A stretch of DNA of 64,000 nt from Actinocorallia populi (GCF_002995495.1 NZ_PVZV01000004.1:248001-312000), one strand, 5' to 3'. Positions 24,029 through 32,999 are shown, numbered from the stretch's first letter. The notes: generated from the sequence alone by a model not told the origin. Made by a program: numbers and translations.

Positions 24029-25632
24029 GGCCCTTCGACCCGAGACTGGCCCGGCACGCCCGCTCCACGGGCCCCTACCTGGCCGTCTGCGTCCTGCTCG
24101 GCGCCCTCGGCGCGGCCTGCGTGATCGCCCAGTCCTGGCTGCTGGCCCACGCGGTCGCCACGCTGAGCGTCCCGCTGGCGCTCGTGGGGGTCTTCGCGCT
24201 GCGCGCGCTGCTCGCCTGGGCGCAGGAGATCGCCGCCCACCGCGCCTCCGCCGGGGTGAAGGCCGAACTGCGGGAGACCGTCCTGAGATCGGTGATCGGC
24301 GGCGAGACGCCCCCGCGTTCCGGCTCGCTCGCCACCCTGGTGACCCGCGGCGTGGACGCGCTGGACCCCTACTTCTCGCGCTACCTGCCCCAGCTGGTCC
24401 TGGCCGTGATCGTGCCGGTCTCGGTCCTGGTCGTGTTGTTTCGCACCGACCCCGGAACGGCGGCGATCGTCGCCGTGACGCTGCCGCTGATCCCGGTCTT
24501 CGGCGCGCTGATCGGCACGTACACCGAGGCCAGGACCAGGCGCCAGTGGCGCACGCTGGAGGTGCTGGCGGGCCACTTCGCCGACGTCGTGTCCGGCCTG
24601 ACGACGCTGAAGGTCTTCCGGCGCGCCGGATTCCAGATCAAGGAGATCGAACGGGTCTCGGGCGAGCACCGCAAGGCGACGCTGAAGTCCCTGCGGATCG
24701 CCTTCCTGTCCTCCCTGGCCCTGGAGCTCGCCGCGACCCTGTCGGTGGCGGTCGTGGCGGTGTCGGTCGGGTTGCGCCTCGTGCACGGCGGCATGGCCTT
24801 CGAGGCAGCCCTGTTCGTCCTGATCCTCGCGCCCGAGGCCTACCTGCCGCTGCGCCAGGTCGGCACCCACTTCCACGCCGCCCAGGAGGGCCTGGCCGCG
24901 GCCGAGGAGATCTTCTCGGCGCTCGAGGCCGAGCGCCCCGCCCCCACCGCTCCGGCGCCCCGGGGCTCCGGAGCGCCCCGGGTGGAGTTCGACGCGCTGG
25001 TCGCCCGTGACGGGCTCGCCCCGGTGGCCCTCACCCTGGAGCCGGGCGCGACCACCGCTCTGGTCGGGCCGTCCGGAGCCGGGAAGTCCAGCCTGGTCGC
25101 GGCCCTGATGGGCTTCGCACGGCCGGTCTCGGGACGGATCGGCGTGGACGGCGCCGACCTCGTGCCGGAGACGGACTGGGCCGCCTGGCGCGAACAGGTC
25201 GCCTGGATGCCGCAGAACCCCTACCTCATGCCCGGGACCGTCGCCGAGAACATCGCGATCGCCGTCCCCGGAGCCGCCGAGAAGGAGGTGCGCGCCGCCG
25301 CGGCGGCCACCGGGGTCCTCGGCTACACCACCCTGGACGCGCCGATCGGCGAGGAGGGCCGGGGCCTGTCCGCCGGACAGGCCCAGCGCATCGCCCTGGC
25401 CCGCGTGCACCTGCGCTGCGCGCTCCTGGACGTGCGCCTGGTCCTGCTCGACGAACCCACCGCCCACCTGGACCCGGTCACCGAACTGCAGATCGCGGAG
25501 GCGCTCGAACCCGTGACCCGAGACCGCACCACCCTGCTGATCACCCACCGCCGCGCCCTCGCCGTGCACGCCGACACCGTCGTGACGTGTCCCGGCGGGC
25601 GGCGCCTCGCCGCCGCGGGAGCCGCGCCGTGA
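24025..25632 (+). CDS. cydD: Thiol reductant ABC exporter subunit CydD
   Basis: 535-aa half-transporter: six membrane helices (~20-300), then an ATPase with Walker A GPSGAGKSS, signature LSAGQAQRIALARV, Walker B LVLLDEPTAHLD, and switch His in LLITHRRAL. CydDC exports cysteine/glutathione-type thiols (in actinomycetes presumably cysteine) and is needed to assemble cytochrome bd. GTG start overlaps the cydB stop, and its stop overlaps cydC. Confidence 0.93.
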   Translation: MRPFDPRLARHARSTGPYLAVCVLLGALGAACVIAQSWLLAHAVATLSVPLALVGVFALRALLAWAQEIAAHRASAGVKAELRETVLRSVIGGETPPRSGSLATLVTRGVDALDPYFSRYLPQLVLAVIVPVSVLVVLFRTDPGTAAIVAVTLPLIPVFGALIGTYTEARTRRQWRTLEVLAGHFADVVSGLTTLKVFRRAGFQIKEIERVSGEHRKATLKSLRIAFLSSLALELAATLSVAVVAVSVGLRLVHGGMAFEAALFVLILAPEAYLPLRQVGTHFHAAQEGLAAAEEIFSALEAERPAPTAPAPRGSGAPRVEFDALVARDGLAPVALTLEPGATTALVGPSGAGKSSLVAALMGFARPVSGRIGVDGADLVPETDWAAWREQVAWMPQNPYLMPGTVAENIAIAVPGAAEKEVRAAAAATGVLGYTTLDAPIGEEGRGLSAGQAQRIALARVHLRCALLDVRLVLLDEPTAHLDPVTELQIAEALEPVTRDRTTLLITHRRALAVHADTVVTCPGGRRLAAAGAAP

Positions 25633-27260
25633 AAGGGAACGGGACCAGGCTGGCGCTCGGCGCCCTGCTGGGAGCCGCCACGCTGGTCTGCGGGATCGGC
25701 CTGATGGCCTCCTCCGGGTGGCTGATCTCCCGCGCGGCCCAGCAGCCGCCGGTGCTGTACCTGATGGTGGCGATCGTCTCGGTGCGCGCGTTCGGGCTCG
25801 GCCGGGCGGCGCTGCGCTACGCCGAGCGGCTCGTCTCCCACGACGCCGCGCTGCGGCTGCTGGCACGGACCCGCGTGCGGGTGTTCGAGAGGCTCACCGA
25901 CCTCGCCCCCGGACGGCTCGGCGCGTCCGAGACCCTCGGCCTCATCGTCTCCGGCGTCGACGGCACCGCCGACCGGTGGCTGCGCGGCCGGCTGCCCATG
26001 ATCGGCGCCGCCCTCGCCGGGCTGGCCGCAGTCGCCCTGCAGTTGTGGCTGCTGCCCCCGGCGGGCCTGGTCCTGCTCGCCGGGCTCCTCGTCGGCGGCG
26101 TCGCCGCCCCCTGGCTGGCGGCGCGGGCGGCACGGCGCGCGGCGGTCCGCGAGGCCCGCGCCCGCGACGAGGTCTCGGCGCTGACCGCCCAGACCCTGCG
26201 CGGGCTGCCCGAACTGCTCGCCTACGGCGCGGCGCCCGGCAGGCTCGCCGCGATCAGGCGCGCCGACGAGGAGCTGAACCGCGCGGCGGGCCGCTCGGCC
26301 TGGTCCCTCGGCCTGGCCACGGCCCTGACCACCCTGGCCTGCTGCGCCTCCGTCTTCGGCTCGCTGGCCCTGGCCGTCCCCGCGGCACGGGCCGGGGAGC
26401 TCGACGTCCTGCTCGTGGCCGTCCTGGTGCTCGTCCCGCTCGCCGCGTTCGAGGCCGTCACCGCGCTCTCGGCCGGCGCCCAGCAGCTGCTGCGCTCCCG
26501 TGCCGAAGACGAGCTGCTCGACCGGGTACTGCGGGCCGAACCGCCCGTCCGGGAGCCCGAGACGCCCCGGGACGAGGGGCTCGCGGGCACCGCGATCACC
26601 ATCCGCGACCTGGCCGTCCGCTGGCCCGACGCCGCCGGGGACGCGCTGGGCGGCTTCGACCTCGACCTCCCGCCCGGCCGCAAGGTCGCAGTCTTCGGGG
26701 CCAGCGGCTCGGGCAAGTCCACCCTGGCCGCCGCCCTCCTGCGCTTCGTGGAGTACCGGGGGAGCGTCACCCTGGGCGGAGTGGAACTGCGGGACCTGCC
26801 CGCCGACCGGGTCCGCGGGCTGGTCGGCCTGTGCGCCCAGGACGCCCACGTCTTCGACACCACCGTCGCCGAGAACGTCCGCCTGGCCCGCCCCGGCTCC
26901 TCCGACGCGGAGGTCGCCGCGGTCCTGCGCCGCGCCGGCCTGGCCGACCTGCCCCTCGACCGCCGCGTGGGCGAACACGGCGCGTCCGTCTCCGGCGGAG
27001 AGCGCCAGCGCATCGCCCTGGCCCGCGCCCTCCTCGCCGACTTCCCGATCCTGATCCTGGACGAGCCCGACGCCCACCTGGACGCCGGCACCGCCGACCG
27101 CGTCCTGGCCGACCTGCTCGTGGCGGCCGGGGACCGCACCGTCCTGCTGATCACCCACCGCCCCGGCGTCCCCGGCGCCGACCCCGTCCTCGGCCTCATG
27201 GACGAGGTCCTCACCCTGGTCCCGCGGGACCCACCGGAAAATGTCGTCACCGCCGCATAA
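25629..27260 (+). CDS. cydC: Thiol reductant ABC exporter subunit CydC
   Basis: 543 aa; partner half-transporter with membrane region ~10-290 and ATPase showing Walker A GASGSGKST, signature VSGGERQRIALARALL, Walker B LILDEPDAHLD, and LLITHRPG. The GTG start overlaps the cydD stop. CydDC together complete the bd oxidase operon. The gene ends ten bases before the SRAP gene, which has its own promoter. Confidence 0.92.
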   Translation: MKGNGTRLALGALLGAATLVCGIGLMASSGWLISRAAQQPPVLYLMVAIVSVRAFGLGRAALRYAERLVSHDAALRLLARTRVRVFERLTDLAPGRLGASETLGLIVSGVDGTADRWLRGRLPMIGAALAGLAAVALQLWLLPPAGLVLLAGLLVGGVAAPWLAARAARRAAVREARARDEVSALTAQTLRGLPELLAYGAAPGRLAAIRRADEELNRAAGRSAWSLGLATALTTLACCASVFGSLALAVPAARAGELDVLLVAVLVLVPLAAFEAVTALSAGAQQLLRSRAEDELLDRVLRAEPPVREPETPRDEGLAGTAITIRDLAVRWPDAAGDALGGFDLDLPPGRKVAVFGASGSGKSTLAAALLRFVEYRGSVTLGGVELRDLPADRVRGLVGLCAQDAHVFDTTVAENVRLARPGSSDAEVAAVLRRAGLADLPLDRRVGEHGASVSGGERQRIALARALLADFPILILDEPDAHLDAGTADRVLADLLVAAGDRTVLLITHRPGVPGADPVLGLMDEVLTLVPRDPPENVVTAA

Positions 27261-27263
27261 CCT
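27258..27263 (+). promoter_or_regulatory. -10 box TAACCT, leaderless start of SRAP gene
   Basis: TAACCT lies six bases before the ATG, partly overlapping the end of cydC. Confidence 0.5.
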
Positions 27264-27269
27264 GAGGGC

Positions 27270-28013
27270 ATGTGCGGGCGTTACGCGACGGCGCGATCAC
27301 GTCAGGAGCTCCTCGACGCCTTCGGCGTCCAGGTCGACGAGACCTGGGGCGGGGACGGCGAGGACCTGCTGCGGGCGGACTACAACGCCGCCCCCACCAA
27401 ATCGCTCCCGGCGATCCTGGACCGGGCGGACCCGACGGCCGAGGAGGCCGTCCCCGTCCGCCGGCTGAAGATGCTCCGCTGGGGCCTGGTCCCGTCCTGG
27501 GCCAAGGACCCCGCCATCGGCAACCGGATGATCAACGCCCGCGTCGAGACCGTCGCCGAGAAGCCGTCCTTCCGCCGCGCCTTCGCCAAGCGCCGCTGCC
27601 TGCTGCCCGCCGACGGCTACTACGAGTGGTACACCAGCAAGGACGAGAAGACGGGGAAGACGAAGAAGCAGCCCTTCTTCATCGCCCCGAAAAATCACGA
27701 CATCCTGTCCCTGGCCGGCCTCTACGAGCTGTGGAAGCCGGAGGACGGTGACTGGCTCTGGACGTTCACGATCTTGACCACCCAGGCCGTCGACGCCGTC
27801 GGCCACATCCACGACCGCATGCCCATGACCGTCACCGACGAGGACGCCTGGCTGGACCCCGCCACCCAGGACCCGGGCTCCCTCCGGGTCCCGGCCATGT
27901 CAGGCGAGCTGGAGGCCGTTCCCGTCTCCAAGGCCGTGGGAAACGTGCGCAACAACGGCCCGTCCCTCATCGAACCCCTGAAAGCCGAAGGCGGTGAGGA
28001 AACCCTGTTCTGA
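27270..28013 (+). CDS. SOS response-associated peptidase (SRAP, YedK/HMCES-like)
   Basis: 247 aa. Cys2 in MCGRYA is the catalytic residue that forms a thiazolidine crosslink with abasic sites in single-stranded DNA. Other family motifs: MLRWGLVPSWAKD, NARVETVAEKPSFR, CLLPADGYYEW, and HDRMPM, supplying the Asn, Glu and His of the active site. Cytoplasmic DNA-damage shield. Length normal. A decayed repeat array begins 30 bases after its stop. Confidence 0.93.
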   Translation: MCGRYATARSRQELLDAFGVQVDETWGGDGEDLLRADYNAAPTKSLPAILDRADPTAEEAVPVRRLKMLRWGLVPSWAKDPAIGNRMINARVETVAEKPSFRRAFAKRRCLLPADGYYEWYTSKDEKTGKTKKQPFFIAPKNHDILSLAGLYELWKPEDGDWLWTFTILTTQAVDAVGHIHDRMPMTVTDEDAWLDPATQDPGSLRVPAMSGELEAVPVSKAVGNVRNNGPSLIEPLKAEGGEETLF

Positions 28014-28042
28014 CCGAACAGGGCTCCCTGCCGGATCGCGGA

Positions 28043-28312
28043 GAAGCACCCCCGCGCGTGCGGGGCCGAGGAGAGACCGGCCAGGGGCAGGATCCCGTGA
28101 TCCGGATCATCCCCGCATATGCGGGCCGATAGTCCGCCATGCAACGCTGCGCACCTGTCGCGCGGGCCGCCCCCGCCTGTGCGGGGTGAGCAGGGCCGCA
28201 TCAGAGCCGCCCTCGAAGGCCCCCGAGCCGTCCCCGCGTGTGCGGGGAGATCCCGCGTCCGGGGTGCGGCCGACGTTGATGCTGGAGCCGTCCCCGCGTG
28301 TGCGGGGCCGGT
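28043..28312. CRISPR. Degenerate CRISPR-like repeat array, five units, no cas genes
   Basis: Five ~28-nt units start at 28043, 28104, 28164, 28225 and 28285: spacings of 61, 60, 61 and 60, the period of type I-E arrays. The core is CCCCGCGTGTGCGGGG (6-bp stem, four-base loop). The last two units share 23 identical bases including that core; the first three carry substitutions in it (GCGCGTGC, GCATATGC, GCCTGTGC). Intervening 32-33-nt segments are unlike each other. No cas gene is in the window. This explains the ~350-base gap between SRAP and the next gene; a remnant or orphan array is the best reading, though palindromic intergenic repeats are an alternative. Confidence 0.65.
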
Positions 28313-28366
28313 GCCTGCTGAGCCGGGGCTTCGGCAGGTGGACGGCTGGTTCTCGGTTCGTCGGGT

Positions 28367-29017
28367 TCAGTGGCGGGCGCAGCGGGGGTCGTCGGGGTTG
28401 TGGTCGTCGAGCCCGGGGCCGAGGCCGCGGTCGTAGGGGTTCGGGGTGCGGCAGACGGGGGTGACGGTGTGCGTGCCGCGGGGGCCGGACGTGGTCGGGC
28501 GGGGGGACGAGGGCAGCGGGCGGGGCTTCAGGTCGGTGAAGTGACTGGAGCACCAGGCGTCCAGGCGGGACACGATCTCCTTCGTCCGGAGCTTCTTCAG
28601 GTCCCGCAGGGCGGGGACGGTGGAGGCGAGGGCCGCCTCTTCGGCGGCCTTGGCCTGGACGGCGGCCTCGGCGCGGCGGCCGGCCTCGCGCAGGGCGGCG
28701 GCCTGGGCGCGGGCGCCGCACGCGGCCTGGGCGGCGCCGTCGGTCCCGGCCGGCAGGGAGGCGGCCGCGGAGGCGCGCCTGCTCCGGTCGCGCCGTGCGG
28801 GCGTCTCGTTCGACGCGCCGGACGGGGTGACGGTCACGGTGACCGTCGCGGGGGGCGGGGCGGCGACCGGGTCGGGCGGGCGCGGCGGGGTCTGGGGGAG
28901 GGTGAAGGACTTCAGCCAGGCGCCCAAGGTGAGCAGCAGGAGGACGACGGTCAGGGCGAGGCAGCCCAGGAGGAGCCTGCGGGTGAAGGTGCGGGCGGCG
29001 TCGTGGGACTGGTGCAT
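28367..29017 (-). CDS. Membrane-anchored hypothetical protein
   Basis: 216 aa: short N-terminus, one membrane segment (~14-33: LLLGCLALTVVLLLLTLGAWL), a Pro-rich linker, an Ala/Glu/Lys-rich helical stretch (RAQAAALREAGRRAEAAVQAKAAEE) probably coiled-coil, and a Cys-containing C-terminus (WCSSHF, VCRTPNPYDRGLGP). CCAGGGAGC precedes the ATG. It ends about 55 bases from the repeat array. No family recognised. Confidence 0.6.
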   Translation of the reverse strand: MHQSHDAARTFTRRLLLGCLALTVVLLLLTLGAWLKSFTLPQTPPRPPDPVAAPPPATVTVTVTPSGASNETPARRDRSRRASAAASLPAGTDGAAQAACGARAQAAALREAGRRAEAAVQAKAAEEAALASTVPALRDLKKLRTKEIVSRLDAWCSSHFTDLKPRPLPSSPRPTTSGPRGTHTVTPVCRTPNPYDRGLGPGLDDHNPDDPRCARH

Positions 29018-29155
29018 GGTTCGCTCCCTGGGGGGCACGACCACGTCGGTGCGGGCCGGTCGTCCGTCGAGCTGATGACAGAAGATTACCCAGGGTGATA
29101 AATCGTCACACACCGGAGAGGCCGGGGGAGTGAGATTCTCCCGGGGCGGCCGCGG

Positions 29156-30454
29156 TCACCAGCGGTAGGTGCGGCGCTCCAGGACGGTGCCCAGCGACTC
29201 CACCACGGTGGGGTCGTACTCGGAGGCGGAGTCCAGGCGCAGCCGGTCCAGGACGGCGGCGGCGCGGTCCCGGTCGGTGGAGTCGCCGACCAGGTCGTCG
29301 TAGGCGTTGGCCACCCTGATGATGCGGCTGGCCAGCGGGGGGGCGGGTGAGGCGGAGTAGGGGGCGGACTGGCAGCGCACGATGTGGGCGACCCTGTCCA
29401 GCACGCCGGTCTGCTCGATGACGTTGGCGCCCAGCTCGGCGATCCGGCGCTGCTCGGCGGGGGAGGCCAGCACGGTCGCCCCGCCCGGGATGGGGTCGGG
29501 CAGCGACAGCTGGCCGATGTCGTGCATGAGCGCCGCGTACTCCAGCTCCAGCGACTGCGCCTCGGTCATGCCCAGCTCGCGGCCCATCGCCACGGCCAGC
29601 CTGCTGACCCGGCGCGAGTGCCCCGTCTCGACGTACCCGCCCACCTCGGTGACCCGGGAGAGCGCGCGGACCGTCTGCAGGTAGGTGATGCGCACGGCCG
29701 CGTAGCGGCGGAAGGCGAACTGGGTGGTGAGGATCGGCGCGGTGAACAGCAGCAGCGCCGCCAGCCCCATCACGGACGTGGCGACCGCGATGAGCATGCC
29801 CGTCGCGGTCTTGGCCGCGCACAGCAGCACGCCCGCGCGGACCTCGTCGAGGAAGGCGATGCCGAACCGCACCCGCACGGCCTCCGCCCGGATCGCCCCG
29901 GCGACCACCATGTCGGAGCAGCCCGCCGTGCACGAGATGAGCGCCATCAGGCCCAGCGCCGTCCACCACTCGCCGAGCGACAGCCGCTCGTCGAACAGCA
30001 CGCCCGTCAGCGGGCGGAACAGGAACGCCACCACCGCGGCCACGACCAGCCTGCGGGCCATCGCGTCGAGCTGCGGCAGGCGGCCGACCGCGATGTGCGG
30101 CAGGGTGCCGGCGAACATCCCGGCCGCGGTCACGGCCACCACCTGCAGCGCCGAGTAGGTGACCGGCTCGCCGCCGACGCTCAGCAGCATCCCGTAGCCG
30201 AGCGCCCCGGCGGTGCTGATCGGCGCGACCTCGCGCCCGCCCGGCATGTTCATCCGGAAGAGCTCGCCCAGCGCGATGAGCGCGCCGAAGATGATCGCCG
30301 GCTTGGGCTCGTCCACCGTGCCCGCCGCGGCCAGCGAGACGGCCGCCGCGACGGTCAGCGCCGCGGCCGCGCCCAGCAGCACCAGCTGCGCGGAGTCCAG
30401 GTGCTGCCAGGCGGGTCTCTCGCGCGCCACCTGCAGGCGGCTGCCCGTCACCAT
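29156..30454 (-). CDS. Membrane HD-domain protein, degenerate HD-GYP
   Basis: 432 aa: six or so membrane helices (~24-255), then an HD metal-phosphohydrolase domain with ETGHSRRVSRLAVAMGRELG and HDIGQLSLPDP. The HHExxxGxGYP motif that defines HD-GYP phosphodiesterases is missing; the equivalent place reads CQSAPYSASPAPPLASRI before VANAYDDL. Cyclic-di-GMP hydrolysis is thus unlikely, and a regulatory or altered-substrate role is possible. Its start overlaps by seven bases the end of a longer HD-GYP gene, so the two are co-translated. Confidence 0.75.
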   Translation of the reverse strand: MVTGSRLQVARERPAWQHLDSAQLVLLGAAAALTVAAAVSLAAAGTVDEPKPAIIFGALIALGELFRMNMPGGREVAPISTAGALGYGMLLSVGGEPVTYSALQVVAVTAAGMFAGTLPHIAVGRLPQLDAMARRLVVAAVVAFLFRPLTGVLFDERLSLGEWWTALGLMALISCTAGCSDMVVAGAIRAEAVRVRFGIAFLDEVRAGVLLCAAKTATGMLIAVATSVMGLAALLLFTAPILTTQFAFRRYAAVRITYLQTVRALSRVTEVGGYVETGHSRRVSRLAVAMGRELGMTEAQSLELEYAALMHDIGQLSLPDPIPGGATVLASPAEQRRIAELGANVIEQTGVLDRVAHIVRCQSAPYSASPAPPLASRIIRVANAYDDLVGDSTDRDRAAAVLDRLRLDSASEYDPTVVESLGTVLERRTYRW

Positions 30455-31797
30455 GGCCCCTCGCCCATCACCTTGATCGGCGTGCTCGGGTCGTCGTGGT
30501 CCTGCCGGGTGGTCTGGACGTGCTCGCCCTCGGGCACCACGACCTGCCGCGGCGGATCCCACTCGGTCTTCTCCAGCGCGCGCAGGAACGCCTCGACCAT
30601 CTGCGGGTCGAAGTCGGTGCCGCTGCACTTGCGCAGCTCGGCGACGCCCTCGGCGACCGAGCGGGCCGGCCGGTAGGAGCGGGTGGAGGTCATCGCGTCG
30701 AACGCGTCGGCCACGCCGATGATGCGGGCGAACTCCGGGATCTCCTCCCCGGCCAGCCCCATGGGGTAGCCGCGCCCGTTGAGCTTCTCGTGGTGGTGCA
30801 TGATCCCGGTGAGCGCCTCGTCCAGGAAGCCGATCTCCCGGATGATCTCGAGCCCGCGCATCGGGTGGAGCTGGATCGCCGCGAACTCCGCCTCCGACAG
30901 CGGCCCGTCCTTCTGCAGCACCTTGGTGGGGACGCCGAGCTTGCCGACGTCGTGCAGCATGCCGGCGAACCGGATGGCCTCCAGCCGGGCGGGGCTCATG
31001 CCGATCTCCTCGGCGATCATCACCGCGCCGCGCGAGACCCGCTCGCTGTGCCCGCGGGTGTAGTAGTCCTTGGTCTCCACCGCCTGGCACAGCGCGGCGA
31101 GCGTGGCCTCGTGGGCGCGCTGCTGGGCGCGGGTCTGGGCGAAGGCCCAGCGCGCCACGAACAGAGGCAGCAGCACCAGCACCGGGGCGAACAGGCCGAC
31201 GGCCTGGTAGACCCCGGCGATGAGCAGCCCGAACGACCCGTAGCCCAGCAGTCCCGGGGTGAGCAGCCGGATCTCGTCGATGAGCGCGCGCACGGTGGCC
31301 TGCCTGCTCAGCAGCAGGATGCCGCCGACCATCATCAGGTTGCAGGCGACGTAGGCGAAGAGCGCGCCGGCGAACGGCAGCAGTTCCAGGTCGACGGCAG
31401 GCCGCCAGCGGGCGTGCGGGCCCACCGGCCGGAGCAGCTCGTGGACGGTGCCCGCGATGTACCCGCACAGCGCGAACTGCGCGGCGTTGTACACCCGCTT
31501 GACCAGGGCGACGCGCTGGAAGGCGGCGAGGGCGCACGCGCCGACGAGCGCGGCGCCCTCGGGATCGAGCAGGACGACCGAGGCCAGGCAGGCCGAGAAG
31601 CTGAGAGACACCCGCGCCCGCTCCAGGTTGAGCAGGGCGGGCGTGGAGTCGCAGATGAGGAACAGCGCGGCCAGGACGACGAAGGTCTGCGGCTTGAAGC
31701 CCTCGTAGGAGGCCGTGGCGAGCACGAAGACCGCGCCGGCGACCACCGCGGCGACATAGCTCCAGGCGACGGGGGGAAGGCCGGGACGTTCACGCAT
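30448..31797 (-). CDS. Membrane HD-GYP domain protein, probable c-di-GMP phosphodiesterase
   Basis: 449 aa: membrane sensor region (about eight helices, ~12-225) and a complete HD-GYP output with TRGHSERVSR, HDVGKLGVP, and HHEKLNGRGYPMGL, then VADAFDAMTSTRSYR. HD-GYP enzymes hydrolyse c-di-GMP to GMP. It overlaps the downstream degenerate paralog by seven bases and follows a short membrane ORF by 24 bases. Paired intact and decayed HD domains suggest a heteromeric membrane sensor. No GGDEF protein is present in the window. Confidence 0.85.
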   Translation of the reverse strand: MRERPGLPPVAWSYVAAVVAGAVFVLATASYEGFKPQTFVVLAALFLICDSTPALLNLERARVSLSFSACLASVVLLDPEGAALVGACALAAFQRVALVKRVYNAAQFALCGYIAGTVHELLRPVGPHARWRPAVDLELLPFAGALFAYVACNLMMVGGILLLSRQATVRALIDEIRLLTPGLLGYGSFGLLIAGVYQAVGLFAPVLVLLPLFVARWAFAQTRAQQRAHEATLAALCQAVETKDYYTRGHSERVSRGAVMIAEEIGMSPARLEAIRFAGMLHDVGKLGVPTKVLQKDGPLSEAEFAAIQLHPMRGLEIIREIGFLDEALTGIMHHHEKLNGRGYPMGLAGEEIPEFARIIGVADAFDAMTSTRSYRPARSVAEGVAELRKCSGTDFDPQMVEAFLRALEKTEWDPPRQVVVPEGEHVQTTRQDHDDPSTPIKVMGEGPW

Positions 31798-31821
31798 GCC
31801 GCCGCCTCTCGGGACTCGCTC

Positions 31822-31911
31822 TCAGACCCAGGAAACACCCATGGGCTCGGTCAGTAGCACCACGGCGACCGCCGCCGCTTGGAGCACGACGAACGTCACG
31901 TACCTGAGCAT
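31822..31911 (-). CDS. 29-aa membrane peptide upstream of HD-GYP gene
   Basis: Too short for most gene callers. From ATG it encodes MLRYVTFVVLQAAA and continues with a single hydrophobic helix ending GVSWV before TGA. GGGGGGAGA lies five bases upstream, a good ribosome site, and the HD-GYP start follows 24 bases after its stop, so it is very likely translated as the first member of the operon. It could be a small subunit, a stability factor or a leader peptide. Function unknown. Confidence 0.55.
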   Translation of the reverse strand: MLRYVTFVVLQAAAVAVVLLTEPMGVSWV

Positions 31912-31929
31912 GGTTTTTCTCCCCCCGAA

Positions 31930-31960
31930 GAAATCCGGGGAATTCCCCCGGATCTGGTAC
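31930..31960 (-). promoter_or_regulatory. Strong hairpin in the leader of the HD-GYP operon
   Basis: ATCCGGGG with CCCCGGAT around a short A/T-rich loop, just upstream of the micropeptide ribosome site. A second perfect hairpin, GTTGCT-N5-AGCAAC, lies at 32009-32025. Together they suggest a structured 5' leader; no known riboswitch class could be assigned by eye. Confidence 0.4.
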
Positions 31961-32077
31961 CTTGCTCCCCGCCACTGGCCGGTTCAGCCCAAGACTAACC
32001 AACGTGACGTTGCTCCCACAGCAACACGGAAAATCGAGAGCAAAGCGTGAACAGAACGTCACGCAATGTTGGACGAC

Positions 32078-32992
32078 CTACCGGCCGCGCGCCCAGGCGA
32101 CGGTGGCGGCCAGCCCTTCCTCCAGGGAGGTGCGGGGCTTCCAGCCGAGTCCGGCCAGCGCGGGGGCGGGGTCGAGCGCCATCGCGGGCAGGTCGCCGAG
32201 CCGGAACGGCGCGGTGCCCGGCTCGTCCGGGGCGCCCGCGGCCTCGGCGACGAGGGCGTGCAGCCGCCGGTCGGTGGTCTGCACCCCGGTGCCGATGTTG
32301 AAGCGCTCGCCCGAGCCCGTCTCCAGCGCCTTGGCGTAGGCGTCGACCACGTCGGCGACGTACACGTAGTCGCGGGTGTTGCCGCCGTCGCCGTACACGA
32401 TGGTGGGTCGGCCCTCCAGCAGCGCGGCGGTGAAGATGGAGATGACGCCGGCCTCGCCCTCGGGGGTCTGGCGGGGGCCGTACACGTTGGCCAGCGCCAG
32501 CGTCGTGTAGTCCAGGCCGTGCAGCTCGCGGTAGGCCCGCATGTAGATCTCGCCGGTCGTCTTGGACGCGGCGTAGGGGGACTTGGGGCGCAGTTCGGCG
32601 TCCGCGCCGACGGGCAGCGTGTCGGGCACGCCGTACACCGCGCAGCTGGAGGTGAACACCGTCTTGCGGGCGCCCGCGGCCCGGGCGGCCTCCAGCACGT
32701 TGATGGTGCCCATGACGTTGGTGCGGGCGTCCAGCAGCGGGTCGGAGACGCTGAGGCGGACGCTCACCTGGGCCGCCAGATGGCAGACGACCTCGGGGGA
32801 GCGGGCGGCGGCCAGTTCGGTCAGTGCCGGATCGGCGATGTCGAGGTCGTGGAACTCCGCGTCGCCGCCGAGGTTGTCCCTGCGCCCGGAGGCGAGGTTG
32901 TCGACCGCGATGACGTCGTGTCCGTCGGACAGGAGCCTGTCCACGAGATGCGAGCCGATGAACCCGGCCGCGCCGGTGACGAGGATGCGCAC
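32078..32992 (-). CDS. NAD-dependent epimerase, UDP-glucose 4-epimerase-like
   Basis: 304-aa extended SDR: TGAAGFIGSHL at 6-16 binds NAD, SSCAVYG and YAASK give the catalytic Ser/Tyr/Lys (S...Y-x-x-x-K), and NVYGPRQ follows. The overall pattern fits GalE-type UDP-sugar epimerases interconverting UDP-glucose and UDP-galactose (or GlcNAc forms) for surface glycans. The exact substrate is not visible. GTG start with TAGGCT seven bases upstream, so leaderless. Confidence 0.85.
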   Translation of the reverse strand: MRILVTGAAGFIGSHLVDRLLSDGHDVIAVDNLASGRRDNLGGDAEFHDLDIADPALTELAAARSPEVVCHLAAQVSVRLSVSDPLLDARTNVMGTINVLEAARAAGARKTVFTSSCAVYGVPDTLPVGADAELRPKSPYAASKTTGEIYMRAYRELHGLDYTTLALANVYGPRQTPEGEAGVISIFTAALLEGRPTIVYGDGGNTRDYVYVADVVDAYAKALETGSGERFNIGTGVQTTDRRLHALVAEAAGAPDEPGTAPFRLGDLPAMALDPAPALAGLGWKPRTSLEEGLAATVAWARGR

Positions 32993-32999
32993 CCGCGCA

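Noticed and set aside
28107-28721. 204-codon frame running through the repeat array
   Set aside because: Contains the palindromic repeats and Arg/Pro-rich text; the membrane protein on the same strand in another frame has a proper membrane segment and ribosome site.
31796-32050. 84-codon plus-strand frame opposite the HD-GYP leader
   Set aside because: No ribosome site, no conserved pattern; the minus-strand micropeptide has better signals.
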